35,930 bases of DNA from CAZTVF01 sp964616985 (GCA_964616985.1 CAZTVF010000047.1:1-35930); one strand, 5' to 3'; counted from the first letter of the stretch, positions 1-8,336 are shown. Notes: generated from the sequence alone by a model not told the origin. Numbers and translations are program-made.

Positions 1-200
1 GGAAGGCCGCCACCCCTCACTTGACGGCAGACAGAGCACTGGTCGTCACGAACAATTCAATCTGCGAGTAGAACCCTGGCGGCGGCTTGCCGTTCGGCGC
101 TGTTCGCCCTTGGCCGCAACGAGAAACAGCGCCGAACGGCAAGCCGCCGCCGAACTCCATTCCCATTCCTGCCTGCCAAACGCCACCCGCGGACGGGGTA
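1..200. repeat. Intergenic repeat block: partial family-1 palindrome plus long family-2 inverted repeat
   Basis: No gene is visible in these 200 bases. Positions 1-17 carry the end of a palindromic element (core GGAAGGCCGCCACCCCT) that recurs at 8209-8225. Positions 78-104 and 125-151 form a perfect 27-bp inverted repeat with a 20-base loop; its core CAGCGCCGAACGGCAAGCC recurs at 8268-8285. The hairpin lies just downstream of the stop codon of the minus-strand gene ending at 201. It could therefore act as a transcript end or 3' stabiliser, although no U-tract follows it. Confidence 0.8.
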
Positions 201-1082
201 TCACTGCCCCGCCAGGTGCCCCATCGCCAGCAGTGCATAGAAGGTGTATTCGCAGTCGGCGTGGCCTTGGGCCCAGTGGCCGCTGAAGCCGCCGTCCTGC
301 GCCCACAGGCTCTCGACGAAATCGATGCCGGCCGAGCGGAAGGCGTCGAGCGGCCGCCCGCATGCAGCCAGCGCGTGCAGTGTCACCGCCGTCGATAGCA
401 GGTCGGGGGCGGGGGCCTGCGGCGAGGCGAGGAAGCCGCCCTGCCCGCACGCGCGGGCCGACAGCCAGTCCAGTGCCGCGGGCTCAGGCGGCTGGTTCAA
501 TGCGGCCAGCATAGTCACCGCGGCGGCCGTGGGCGGGGTCGTGCCGACGGCCTGGTCAGGGGCGTTGGCGAAGCCGCCGTCGCCGGCCCGGCAGGCGTAG
601 ATGCATTGCAGCGGCCCCGCCAGGTCCGGCATGTGGCTGCCCGCATCTTCATACGCGCCCATCGCCAGGAAGCATGCATAGACGCTGCCCGCCTGCGGCG
701 GCGACTGCGTGTAGCCGCCCTGGGCGTCGCGGAACGCCTCGAGGCTATCGGCGGCCGCGAGGGCATCGTCGCCGGGCGCGGCTGCATTCAGCGTGCCCCA
801 GCAGCGGGCCAGGCAGCACCGGTGGACGAAGTCCAGGGACTCGCCACGTCCGAACGTCCGCAGGTAATTCGCGATCCGCTCCACGGGCGCGGGCAGTTCT
901 AACGCCGCCATCGCCTGCAGGGCGAATGCGGTGTAGTACAGATCGCTGCGGCCACGGGTGTCGCCGAAGCCGCCGTCGTCGTTGAGGCGGCTGCGAAGAA
1001 ACTCCGCGACGTGCGACGCCTGCGGCCCCAGCAGCCTGGGGGCTCCTGCAGCGCACTGCACCATGTGTTCACGTAGCGTCAT
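201..1082 (-). CDS. Prenyltransferase/squalene-cyclase-type alpha-alpha toroid repeat protein
   Basis: This 293-residue protein has at least five repeats of the prenyltransferase beta-subunit/squalene-hopene cyclase type. Each centres on a GGF or GGY turn (DDGGFGD, AQGGYTQ, GDGGFAN, GQGGFLA, QDGGFSG) followed by a hydrophobic helix. The last repeat contains D-C-E-Y-T-F-Y, in the position where protein prenyltransferase beta subunits place zinc ligands and the D-x-x-H-T segment. The DxDD motif of squalene-hopene cyclases is not seen. No signal peptide is evident, so the protein is probably cytoplasmic. It is the last gene of a minus-strand operon, 27 bases after the upstream PQQ-like gene; its ribosome site is weak (GGAA). 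Family knowledge suggests an isoprenoid-binding or isoprenoid-transferring fold, and the polyprenyl synthase in the same operon supports an isoprenoid substrate. Catalytic activity is not established. Confidence 0.8.
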   Translation of the reverse strand: MTLREHMVQCAAGAPRLLGPQASHVAEFLRSRLNDDGGFGDTRGRSDLYYTAFALQAMAALELPAPVERIANYLRTFGRGESLDFVHRCCLARCWGTLNAAAPGDDALAAADSLEAFRDAQGGYTQSPPQAGSVYACFLAMGAYEDAGSHMPDLAGPLQCIYACRAGDGGFANAPDQAVGTTPPTAAAVTMLAALNQPPEPAALDWLSARACGQGGFLASPQAPAPDLLSTAVTLHALAACGRPLDAFRSAGIDFVESLWAQDGGFSGHWAQGHADCEYTFYALLAMGHLAGQ

Positions 1083-1109
1083 GCTGATTCCGTGACATCT
1101 GCCAAGGGC

Positions 1110-2684
1110 CTACTTCGCCGGCTCGGATGTCGGCGAAGCGGTGAGATCGTAGCACGCGACGCTGTTGTTCAGACGCAGGAAGAGCTTCCCGCCGGAAACG
1201 ACGGGCGAGGAGCACTGGGCCGCGCCCATGCCCGCCTTGGCCAGCGCCTCGAACTTCTCGGGCGTGGCGGCGAGCATCCATATCTTGTTGTTCTCGACCT
1301 GGGCGATGATCTTGCCGTCGACCAGCAGCGGCGAGCAGATCTCGCACGCCACCTTCTGTTCCCACGCGACGTTGCCGTCGGCGACGCTGATGCAGCGGGC
1401 CGCGCCGGCGCCCACGGCGTAGACGTAGCCCTCGTGGATGATGGGCGTCGTGCCGCGGTCGGCGCCGGGGATCGACCACAGCTTCTCGGCCTTCTGGGGC
1501 GTGATGCGGTACGCCACCAGGCCGATGTCCTTGTTCTCCGAGAGCACCGCGATCACGTCGCCGCCAACGGCCACCGTGCCGCTGCCGCCGCCGGGGACGG
1601 TCCAGAGGACTTCGCCGGTGGCGGGCACGACGCAGGCGATGCCCTTGTTGGAATTGCAGAGGATGTAGTTCTTGCCGTCCTTCGTCCAGCTGACCGGCGA
1701 TGGCTTGTTGCCGCCGATGTCCTTGCAGGCCCACAGCACGTTGCCGTCGGCGGCCGAGACGCCCATGAGTTGGCCGCCGAGCGCGACCACCACGCCGTCG
1801 ATCACCATCGCCGAGGAGGAGACCTGCTCGCCCTTGGTCGGCGTCTTCCAGATTTCGCCGCCGCTGTTGGCGTCGAGGCAATAGAGGGCCTTGCCACCGG
1901 CGACGTAGCACCGGCCGTCGCGGACGCACGGCGTGCTGGAGGAGCCCCAATCGAAGGGCTGCCCGCCGTATTCGCGCCGCCAGAGCTCTTTGCCGTTGCC
2001 CGCGTCGAGGCAGATGATGACGTCCTTGGCGATGGGCTTGGACGTGGGCACTACCTTCATGACCTGCGCGGCCACGTCGGCGGCGATGGCGTTCTCGCCC
2101 AGCCACTTGGTCATGGCCTCGGCGGATTCGAATTCCTTGTCCTTGATCGTCGTGAGCTTCTTCAGCACGTCCAGCGAGATCGCCGCCGGGCCTCGCGTGA
2201 GGCGTTCGACGGCGACGCGGCCGAAGGCCTTGCGCTGGTTGGCGTCCAGGTTGTCCGCAACCCACTTGTCGACCCAGGCCTTGACCTCGGGGGCTTTGAG
2301 CGCGGTCCGGGCCTCGCCCACGCGGTCGGCCTCGATCTTGGCCAGAATATCATCGGGCACCTTCTCGGAGAACAGGCCCAGGGCGCTGAGCTGCTCCTGC
2401 ACGATCTTGCGGGTGACGATGGGCTCCTGCGACTTCCAGTTCACGTACAGGTACGCCTTGCCGCCGGCGACCGAGACGCTGCTGAAGCCCCCGCCCTGGC
2501 CGGTGGGAATGGCGTTGCTCTCCCACAGCTTGGGCGGGCCCGCCTTGCCCCAGGCGGGCGCAATCGTCGGCCCGCGGGGGGCGATGCCATCCTGCGTCGC
2601 CCCGCGCCACTGCGGCCAGTCCTGCGAGGAAGCGGAAGACGTGAGGATCATGATCATCGCGGCGAGGCAAATGGCGTTCTTCAC
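1110..2684 (-). CDS. Secreted PQQ-like beta-propeller protein with helical insertion
   Basis: The 524-residue protein begins at GTG 2684, with AAGGAG 5 bases upstream; the open frame extends further up but only as an antisense-like shadow. A signal peptide (KNAICLAAMIMILTSSASS) is followed by DWPQWRG, the hallmark start of planctomycete PQQ-like outer propellers. Blade motifs such as CLDAGNGKELWRREYGG, CLDANSGGEIW and ATGEVLWTVPGGGSG follow. Between the first blade and the rest, roughly residues 75-190 form a predicted helical, charged insertion not typical of simple propellers. The start overlaps the stop of the DUF116-polyprenyl synthase gene by 4 bases (GTGA), so the two are probably translationally coupled. 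Family proteins are extracytoplasmic and usually of unknown ligand; PQQ binding is not shown here. Confidence 0.85.
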   Translation of the reverse strand: MKNAICLAAMIMILTSSASSQDWPQWRGATQDGIAPRGPTIAPAWGKAGPPKLWESNAIPTGQGGGFSSVSVAGGKAYLYVNWKSQEPIVTRKIVQEQLSALGLFSEKVPDDILAKIEADRVGEARTALKAPEVKAWVDKWVADNLDANQRKAFGRVAVERLTRGPAAISLDVLKKLTTIKDKEFESAEAMTKWLGENAIAADVAAQVMKVVPTSKPIAKDVIICLDAGNGKELWRREYGGQPFDWGSSSTPCVRDGRCYVAGGKALYCLDANSGGEIWKTPTKGEQVSSSAMVIDGVVVALGGQLMGVSAADGNVLWACKDIGGNKPSPVSWTKDGKNYILCNSNKGIACVVPATGEVLWTVPGGGSGTVAVGGDVIAVLSENKDIGLVAYRITPQKAEKLWSIPGADRGTTPIIHEGYVYAVGAGAARCISVADGNVAWEQKVACEICSPLLVDGKIIAQVENNKIWMLAATPEKFEALAKAGMGAAQCSSPVVSGGKLFLRLNNSVACYDLTASPTSEPAK

Positions 2685-4336
2685 GAGGGCTCCTTTGGGC
2701 GTTTCATGTGGGGCAGATCGTCGCTGGCGCCGATCACGCCGGAGCGGCCGAAAACTCGGCACAGCACCTGGCGCAGCACGGCCTTGAGGATTGGGTTTCG
2801 CAGGACGGCCAGGGCCTCGATGGCCGCGGCAACGTGTTGCGTGAGCAAGGTCTGGGCGGCGCGGCGGGCGCCGAGGGCCTCGACGATGTCGCGGGCCTGC
2901 GGCCGCTTCTCGCCGCGCCACAGGGCTTCCAGCGCCGGCCGGGCGGAGGCATCGGCCAAGTCCCACGCCAGGGCCAGCACGATGCTGGGGCGCGAGGCGT
3001 CGAGATCGCCGCCGGCCGTGTCGAAATCCTGCAGGTCGTCATGGATCTGGTAGGCGATGCCGAGGTGATCGCTGTAGCGATGCAGGGGCTCGGCCAGTTC
3101 GCCCTCGGCCGCGGCGCAGGCGGCGCCGAACCGCAGCCCGACCTCGAAGGCGGGCGAGGTCTTCTGGCGGAAGATCTCGATCATCTGGGCGGCCGTCAGC
3201 GGCCCGCGATGGCGCCGCCACCACAGCTCGCGGCCCTGGCCGAGGCACAACTCGCGGTGTCCGCCGGCCGCCACCTCCAGCAGGCGAACCTTGGCCGCAT
3301 CGCCCAGGCCGCAGCGCCCGATGAGGCGATAGCCCTCGCCCAGGAGGAAGTCGCCCACGTTGAGCGCCACGGGCACCCCGCATCGCTGGTGCAGCGTGGG
3401 CGTGCCGTAGCGAAACTCGTCGGCGTCCTCGATGTCATCGTGCACCAGCGAGGCTTTGTGGAAGCATTCCACCGCCACCGCCAGCGTGCGGAGCGCCTCG
3501 GGCAGCGGGCCGGGCGTCTCGCTCGCGCACGCCGCGTAGACGCACGCCGCCAGCATCGGCCGCCATCGCTTGCCGGGCCCGCCGAGCCAGTCCAGCGCCG
3601 CCGAGGCGGTGGGGTCGTCGCCCGCGGGCATCAGTTCACCCAGGGCGGCCGGGGCAAACCACGCCTCGACCTGCCGGTGGATCGCCTCGGTGTCCGGCGA
3701 CGGTCGCGCGGCGGGCGCTGTCGCCGTCAGGGCCTCGCGCACCCAGGCGGCGTCCACGTCGGTGTTCTGGCAGCCGTCGTACAGCAGCGGCACGGCCACG
3801 GCGGGCACGGCGGCGGCCTCGATGTACGGGAATATCTTCTCCAGCGCCGCCAGGCAGCTGACGCCCAGCACGCCCTGGATCTTGCCCGACTGCACGAGCG
3901 ACATGACCACGGCGGCGCCCTCGGCGATCAGGACGATGTAGCCCAGTCGCTCGGCCTGGGCCTTGATGTCGCCGATGTGGCAGCGGCCACACTCGCCGCA
4001 GATCAGGCCCAACTCGTCCATCTCGCCGGCGCAGGCGGGCGCATCGCGGAGGCACTGGGGCAACAGCAGCAGGCGGCGGTCGTACGGCACGGCCGCCAAG
4101 GCGTCGCGCCACGTTTCGTTGTTAAGGATCACGGCGGCGTAGTGCGTGTAGCGGCCGTCGATGGCGGCGTCGGCCAGCAGGCGTTGCGTGTGGGCGTCCA
4201 GTTCCGCCAGCGACAGCGGCGGCACCGGCGCGCAGCGGCGCACGTAATCGGCGGCGGCATGGCGCAGGGCCTGGCGGTCGGCCAGCGTGGGCGGAATGCT
4301 TTCGTGCGGCCGGCGCGGGGTGGGAGCCTGGCTCAT
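2681..4336 (-). CDS. DUF116-polyprenyl synthase fusion protein
   Basis: From the first ATG after the assembly gap this is 551 residues. Residues about 60-200 match DUF116: LPQCLR, then a Cys cluster CGECGRC (C113, C116, C119), IGDIKAQAERLGY, GVLGVSC and a closing DGCQNTDVD. Residues about 215-551 are an all-alpha trans-polyprenyl diphosphate synthase: GPGKRWRP, a first Asp-rich motif DDIED (300-304), GVPVALNVGDFLLGEGYRLI and a second Asp-rich motif DDLQD (433-437). Residues 4 and 5 before the first motif are small (Ser, Ala), which in this family allows C20 or longer products. DUF116 has no assigned reaction; its cysteines suggest a metal or Fe-S site. The start abuts the 100-N gap, so its ribosome site cannot be inspected and residues may be missing. 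The apparent continuity with the radical SAM frame through the Ns is accidental. Confidence 0.85.
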   Translation of the reverse strand: MSQAPTPRRPHESIPPTLADRQALRHAAADYVRRCAPVPPLSLAELDAHTQRLLADAAIDGRYTHYAAVILNNETWRDALAAVPYDRRLLLLPQCLRDAPACAGEMDELGLICGECGRCHIGDIKAQAERLGYIVLIAEGAAVVMSLVQSGKIQGVLGVSCLAALEKIFPYIEAAAVPAVAVPLLYDGCQNTDVDAAWVREALTATAPAARPSPDTEAIHRQVEAWFAPAALGELMPAGDDPTASAALDWLGGPGKRWRPMLAACVYAACASETPGPLPEALRTLAVAVECFHKASLVHDDIEDADEFRYGTPTLHQRCGVPVALNVGDFLLGEGYRLIGRCGLGDAAKVRLLEVAAGGHRELCLGQGRELWWRRHRGPLTAAQMIEIFRQKTSPAFEVGLRFGAACAAAEGELAEPLHRYSDHLGIAYQIHDDLQDFDTAGGDLDASRPSIVLALAWDLADASARPALEALWRGEKRPQARDIVEALGARRAAQTLLTQHVAAAIEALAVLRNPILKAVLRQVLCRVFGRSGVIGASDDLPHMKRPKEPS

Positions 4337-4337
4337 G

Positions 4338-4437
4338 NNNNNNNNNNNNNNNNNNNNNNNNNNNNNNNNNNNNNNNNNNNNNNNNNNNNNNNNNNNNNNN
4401 NNNNNNNNNNNNNNNNNNNNNNNNNNNNNNNNNNNNN
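4338..4437. other. Assembly gap of 100 Ns
   Basis: Exactly 100 Ns, the conventional placeholder for a scaffold gap of unknown size. It removes the 3' end of the radical SAM gene and possibly the true 5' end or ribosome site of the DUF116-polyprenyl synthase gene. Whole genes could be missing here. Confidence 0.99.
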
Positions 4438-6064
4438 GGCGGGCCATCTTGCGGAACGTGTGCCGCCACATCAGCACCTCGCCGCGACCCAGCATCTGCA
4501 GCAGCGCCCGCTTGGCCCACGGAACGCCGCCGGCCCGCTGGTTGTCCCAGATCAGCCGCGGGATCCAGCGGAAGTTGATCTCGTAGCACGAGCGGAACAG
4601 CCCCAGGTGGTCGGCCCGCATCGCCTCGGCGCCGAAGGCGGGCCCGCCGCCGCGGCCGGGAAGCGGCTCGTGAAAAATCGGGAACATCGCCGCAGGCTTC
4701 TGCGCCAGTTCGTCGACCAGCCGCTGCGTCCGCGCGACGTCGTCGGGGGTCTCGCCCGGCAGACCCAGCACGAGGCTCAGCACGGGGAAGAAGCCCGCGC
4801 GGACGGCCTTGTCGGCGGCCTGGCGGACCATGTCCTCCCAGTCCTCGGCGCGGAAGGGCGCGATCTTGCCCGCGCCGTTCGCCCGCACCAGCAGGCCGTT
4901 GGCGCTCTCGACGCCGATGTTGAGCCACTGGTAGTCGATGCGTTTTCGCCAGTTCAGCAGTCGCCGGATCTCGGCGAGCTGCTCGTCCGACAGTTGAAGG
5001 ATGGACGATACATTTGCGTGGTCGATCTGCATGAACGACAGGCCCTCGACGCGCGTCATCGCGGTCAGCAGGGCGTGCAGCTTGTCGAAGTCCACCTTGC
5101 CGCCGCTCGACCCGTAGCGGAAGAAATCCTCGCTGCCGTTGACCACCGCGGTCTGGCCGCCGGCGACGTTGGCGGCGAGGTCAGACAGGATCGTCTCCAT
5201 CGGCAGCGAATCCATCCGCTTGAGGCCGCTGGCGCAGAAGCCGCAGCCCTTGCCGCAGCCGCGCGTCAGCTCGATCGCGCCCATCATGGACGGGCCGCGG
5301 ATCGGCTGCACCGCCGCGGTGGCCGTGCCCTCCTCCACCACGTGGGGCGGCGGCGTGCGGCCGGCGAGGATGTCGGCGAAAAGCCCCGGCCCCTGCTCCT
5401 CGAAGTAGCCTTCGAAGATGCAGTCGATGCCGTGACTCCCGGCGGCCTGGCGGTCGGCGGCGTATTGCCACGCCCCACCGCCCCCGGCGACGACGGTGAA
5501 GCCGTGCCGCTCTTTGGCGGCAACGATCTGCTCCATCATCTTCCGCGTCCAGCGGCGGGTGTAGAGTTCGCCGCGGCAGAAACTGCGCGTGGTGGTGTTG
5601 CTCATGCCGTTGCCCAGCGGGTCGCTGGAACTGACGGCGACGATTTTCACCCACGGCCCCAGCACGTCGGCCAGGCGTTCGGGCGTGGTGCAGATGACGT
5701 CGGCGGGCGAGACGATGCCGCGGGCGATCAGCGATGCCTCGACGCGGCGCAGCCCCAGGGCGGCTGAGCGGGCGCGGCCGTCGGCATCGGTGGCCATGCG
5801 GGGCGAAAGGAGGCGTCGCATGATGAGCGACGGCGTCTGCGTGGTCTGCATCGTGGCGAAGATGCCTTCGAAGAGAACCTTGTAGTCGGCCGACAGCGTC
5901 CGGTCGGCCACCAGGACGATCGCGGGGCGGCAGGGTGAAGGGGGCGCGGGCGAGACGGCCGGCGCGGACGTGACGCTGACAGCAGACATGGGCGGGACGC
6001 CCATGTGACTCACGGGCGAGATGCCCGTGCCACGGGGAACCGTGCCATGTGCGGCATCACTCAT
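4438..6064 (-). CDS. B12-binding-type radical SAM protein (C-terminus lost in gap)
   Basis: About 542 residues are visible before the gap. The N-terminal half resembles a cobalamin-binding Rossmann domain: VVAGGGGAWQY, then CIFEGYFEEQGPGLF. It is followed by a radical SAM core with the cluster motif C-GKG-C-GF-C (C270, C274, C277). Later core elements are WLNIGVESANGLL and LGLPGETPDDVARTQRLV. The start ATG 6064 has GGAGG six bases upstream and overlaps the end of the ferredoxin gene by 8 bases, favouring this start. A consequence is that residues about 7-27 are encoded by an intergenic-type palindromic repeat (see repeat at 5987-6037); a later start such as the Met at residue 26 would put the repeat in a leader. 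The substrate is unknown. The neighbouring ferredoxin and polyprenyl synthase suggest reductive radical chemistry on an isoprenoid or lipid. Confidence 0.85.
5987..6037. repeat. Twin-hairpin 'HGRDARAT' palindromic repeat inside the radical SAM N-terminus
   Basis: Two back-to-back perfect hairpins are present: CATGGGC/GCCCATG (5987-5993 with 5999-6005, loop 5) and CACGGGC/GCCCGTG (6011-6017 with 6023-6029, loop 5), followed by CCACGGGG. Read on the plus strand it translates as THGRDARATG; read on the minus strand in the gene frame it gives TGISPVSHMGVPPMS. Peptides of both kinds are, from general knowledge, recurrent translated-repeat artefacts in planctomycete annotations, which marks this as a dispersed palindromic element. 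Confidence 0.75.
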
Positions 6065-6797
6065 GGCCGCCTCCGGGCGTCTTGGGACGCAGGAGCTTTC
6101 GCCCCCGCTGCCGCAGGGCCATCAGGATGCTGTCGCGGGACATGCCGGCGAAATTCGGGCGCTGGGCCTCATCCTGGGGCCCGACGGGCTCGCCGCTGAT
6201 CGGGCCTTCGGCATACTTGGGGAAGATGATGGCCAGCTTGGGGCAGACGCGGGCGCAGGCGGGGCATTCATTCTTGCACGAGGCGGGCTTGACGACCGTC
6301 ACGCGGCGGTCGCTGCCGGCCTGGTAGACGCCGAAGAGGCAGAAGTTCACGCACTGCCCGCACGAGACGCAGCGGGAGTAGTCGATGACCGGAAACCACG
6401 GCGGCCAGGCGGGGTCGAGAGTCTCCGCCTGTGGCCGCGGACCGGCCATGTCAGATGCCGCGGCCGGCGACGCCTGCGGCGGGCCTGCGAGTGCGGGCAG
6501 GCGAGCGACGACCTCATCGGTCGGGCCGGTTCGGAGATCGAGGATCGATGCGTCGTCGGGCAGCGGCGCCGCGGCCGCCTCGAACAGCCAGCGGATCGCG
6601 CGGGCGTGGCAGGCGAGGATCACCGGCGACGGCGAGGCCGCCACCTGCCGCACCAGCCCGTCGCGTTGGGCGACGAGCCGGCAGAGGTCGTCGACGACTA
6701 CCGGCGCTGCGCCCTGAGCCTCCAGGCGTCGCCGGGCGGCCTCGAACGCAGCCGGTGCAACCATCCCGGCCAGTGCACAGCGGCACAGTAAAATCAC
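6057..6797 (-). CDS. 2[4Fe-4S] ferredoxin-domain protein with extra N-terminal domain
   Basis: The 246-residue protein starts at GTG 6797. Residues 143-153 (CVSCGQCVNFC) and 174-185 (C-KNE-C-PA-C-ARV-C) form two four-cysteine clusters, the second with an unusual C-x3-C-x2-C-x3-C spacing; IIFPKYAEGPISG follows. Residues 1-100 form a separate domain containing CRC near the start and VILACHARAIRWLF. They resemble small redox or accessory domains, but I do not recognise a named family. A basic tail (RQRGRKLLRPK) ends the protein. The gene lies 22 bases after the PQQ-like gene and overlaps the radical SAM gene by 8 bases. An electron-donor role for that radical SAM enzyme is a reasonable inference. 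No strong ribosome site precedes the GTG; an internal ATG at residue 12 is an alternative start. Confidence 0.8.
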   Translation of the reverse strand: MILLCRCALAGMVAPAAFEAARRRLEAQGAAPVVVDDLCRLVAQRDGLVRQVAASPSPVILACHARAIRWLFEAAAAPLPDDASILDLRTGPTDEVVARLPALAGPPQASPAAASDMAGPRPQAETLDPAWPPWFPVIDYSRCVSCGQCVNFCLFGVYQAGSDRRVTVVKPASCKNECPACARVCPKLAIIFPKYAEGPISGEPVGPQDEAQRPNFAGMSRDSILMALRQRGRKLLRPKTPGGGHE

Positions 6798-6819
6798 GCT
6801 TTTGGCTCGCTTGCCCGCC

Positions 6820-8040
6820 CTACTTGCCGCTGACGTCCAGGCACACGAAGTCGCCCTTGTCGTTGCGGCAGAAAACCTTCCCGCCCACCAGGACCGGCTG
6901 GGTCCAGCAGGTGCCCGAGAGGACCTTGGCCCGGCCGAGCTCCTTGTAGGCGTCGCTCTTCATGTCGACCAAGGCCAGGTCGCCCTTTTCGCCCTGCACC
7001 AGCAGCTTGTCGCCCACGCGGAGCAGCGATCCGGTGCCCAGGCCGTCCTTGGACCACTTCACGTCACCCGTCGCGGCGTCCAGGCACGTCAGCTTGCCGC
7101 CGCCGGCGTTGCCGCTGATGCCGTAGATGAACCCCTGCTCATACACGCAGGTGGCGTAATGATTGCACATGTTCTTGTTCTGCCACTTCAACTCCAGGCC
7201 GCCGTCGGTGATCTGCAGCAGCGCGCAGCCGGTGTTGTAGCCGGAGGAGATGAAGACCTTGTCGTCGAAGATGACCGGCGAGGCCGCGTTCACGTTGTAG
7301 TTCGTCTTCCACGGGTGCTTCGCCACTTCCTTGCCGTCCGCCTGATCCAGCAGCACCAGGCCAAAGCCGTTGAACACGGCCAGGAGCTTCTTACCCTTGA
7401 GCTCGAAAGGCTTGGGCGTTGAGTAGCCCACCGGGTACTCGGCCGAGGCCCAGACCTTCTCGCCCGTGTCCTTCTTGAAGGCGTACACGACGCCGACGTC
7501 GACGATCACCCAGTCGCCCAGAATGATCGGCGAGCAGGCGAAGCCCCAGCCGGGAGCCTTGCCGCCGAAATCCTTGGCCATGTGCTTGGACCACTTCAGC
7601 GCGCCGTTGGCGTCGACGCAGCGGAGGTGACCTTCGCGGCTGAGGGTATAGACCAGGCCGCTATCGAACGCGGGCGTCGAACGCGGGCCGGGATAGTCCT
7701 TGGCGGTGCCGCAGTCGTAATCGTTCGTCCAGACCTCGTTGCCGTCGGCGGCGTTGATGCAGCGGAGGATGTCCTTGTTGCCCACGTTGCCGAAGGCGTA
7801 CACCTTGCCCCCGACGACGATGGCCGAGGAGTAGCCCGCGCCGAGGCTGGCCTTCCAGGCGGGTTTCATGTCGGCGGCCAGCGTGGCGATGGTCTCGGTC
7901 GTTCTGGAGTCGCGGCCGGCGCCCTGGTAGCAGGGCCAGTCGCCGCCCTTGGCGGCGTTGTCGGCGGCAATGAGGTTCCAGCCGGTGACGGCGAGGATGG
8001 CGACGACGGCGACGCAGACGAACGTGGGGGCCAGACGCAT
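6820..8040 (-). CDS. Secreted or membrane-anchored PQQ-like beta-propeller protein
   Basis: The 406-residue protein has an N-terminal hydrophobic segment (residues about 5-26) acting as signal peptide or anchor, then GGDWPCYQGAGRDSRT and repeated propeller strands such as CINAADGNEVW, CVDANGALKWSK, AFKKDTGEKVW and CLDAATGDVKWS. It is shorter than alcohol-dehydrogenase quinoproteins and lacks their cytochrome domain, so it belongs to the PQQ-like repeat group of unknown ligand. ATG 8040 has GGAG about 8 bases upstream. It is the first gene of the isoprenoid/radical SAM operon, with a good candidate promoter at 8088-8116. It is distinct from the second propeller in the operon (1110-2684), which carries a helical insertion. 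Confidence 0.85.
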   Translation of the reverse strand: MRLAPTFVCVAVVAILAVTGWNLIAADNAAKGGDWPCYQGAGRDSRTTETIATLAADMKPAWKASLGAGYSSAIVVGGKVYAFGNVGNKDILRCINAADGNEVWTNDYDCGTAKDYPGPRSTPAFDSGLVYTLSREGHLRCVDANGALKWSKHMAKDFGGKAPGWGFACSPIILGDWVIVDVGVVYAFKKDTGEKVWASAEYPVGYSTPKPFELKGKKLLAVFNGFGLVLLDQADGKEVAKHPWKTNYNVNAASPVIFDDKVFISSGYNTGCALLQITDGGLELKWQNKNMCNHYATCVYEQGFIYGISGNAGGGKLTCLDAATGDVKWSKDGLGTGSLLRVGDKLLVQGEKGDLALVDMKSDAYKELGRAKVLSGTCWTQPVLVGGKVFCRNDKGDFVCLDVSGK

Positions 8041-8087
8041 CGTGGGGTCTCCTGCAGGTAAATAGTGGCTTCCGTTACAGCCCGCTA

Positions 8088-8116
8088 AGTCTACCTGCGG
8101 CGATGAATGGAGTCAA
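8088..8116 (-). promoter_or_regulatory. Candidate sigma-70-type promoter of the PQQ/radical SAM/polyprenyl synthase operon
   Basis: On the minus strand TTGACT (8116-8111) and TAGACT (8093-8088) are separated by 17 bases. Transcription would start about 40 bases before the ATG at 8040. The fit is by eye only. Confidence 0.45.
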
Positions 8117-8154
8117 ACGGAACAGAAGCCTCGTGCTCTGTCTCGTGTCATTCA

Positions 8155-8336
8155 AGGGGTGGCGGCCTTCCCAGGCCGCCACCTGCAGACGGCTGTGGTG
8201 GCGGCCTGGGAAGGCCGCCACCCCTCCGTTCGACGCTGTAAAAGCCCCAGCGTCACCAGGATCTGACAGCGCCGAACGGCAAGCCATCGCCGCGGCCTTT
8301 CGACGCTGCTCAGTGCGTTGAACAGCGTCGAAAGGC
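8155..8336. repeat. Cluster of nested palindromic repeats (families 1 and 2)
   Basis: Positions 8155-8183 and 8197-8225 are a perfect 29-bp inverted repeat with a 13-base loop. Each arm is itself a hairpin (GGTGGCGGCCT, TCCC loop, AGGCCGCCACC), so the DNA can fold as one long stem or two short ones. Next, 8226-8239 pairs with 8266-8279 (one mismatch), carrying the GCCGAACGG core seen at 131-139. Then 8295-8308 pairs perfectly with 8323-8336 (GCCTTTCGACGCTG). The 348-base interval 8041-8388 holds no convincing gene besides the promoter and these repeats. Confidence 0.85.

Noticed and set aside
2708..5767. A 1019-codon plus-strand frame crossing the gap
   Set aside because: Antisense shadow of two genes with clear domains, and it also crosses the Ns.
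2681..6064. A single 1127-residue reading frame fusing radical SAM, DUF116 and polyprenyl synthase
   Set aside because: The continuity runs through exactly 100 Ns, a placeholder of unknown length. In-frame passage is chance, and an ATG immediately follows the gap.
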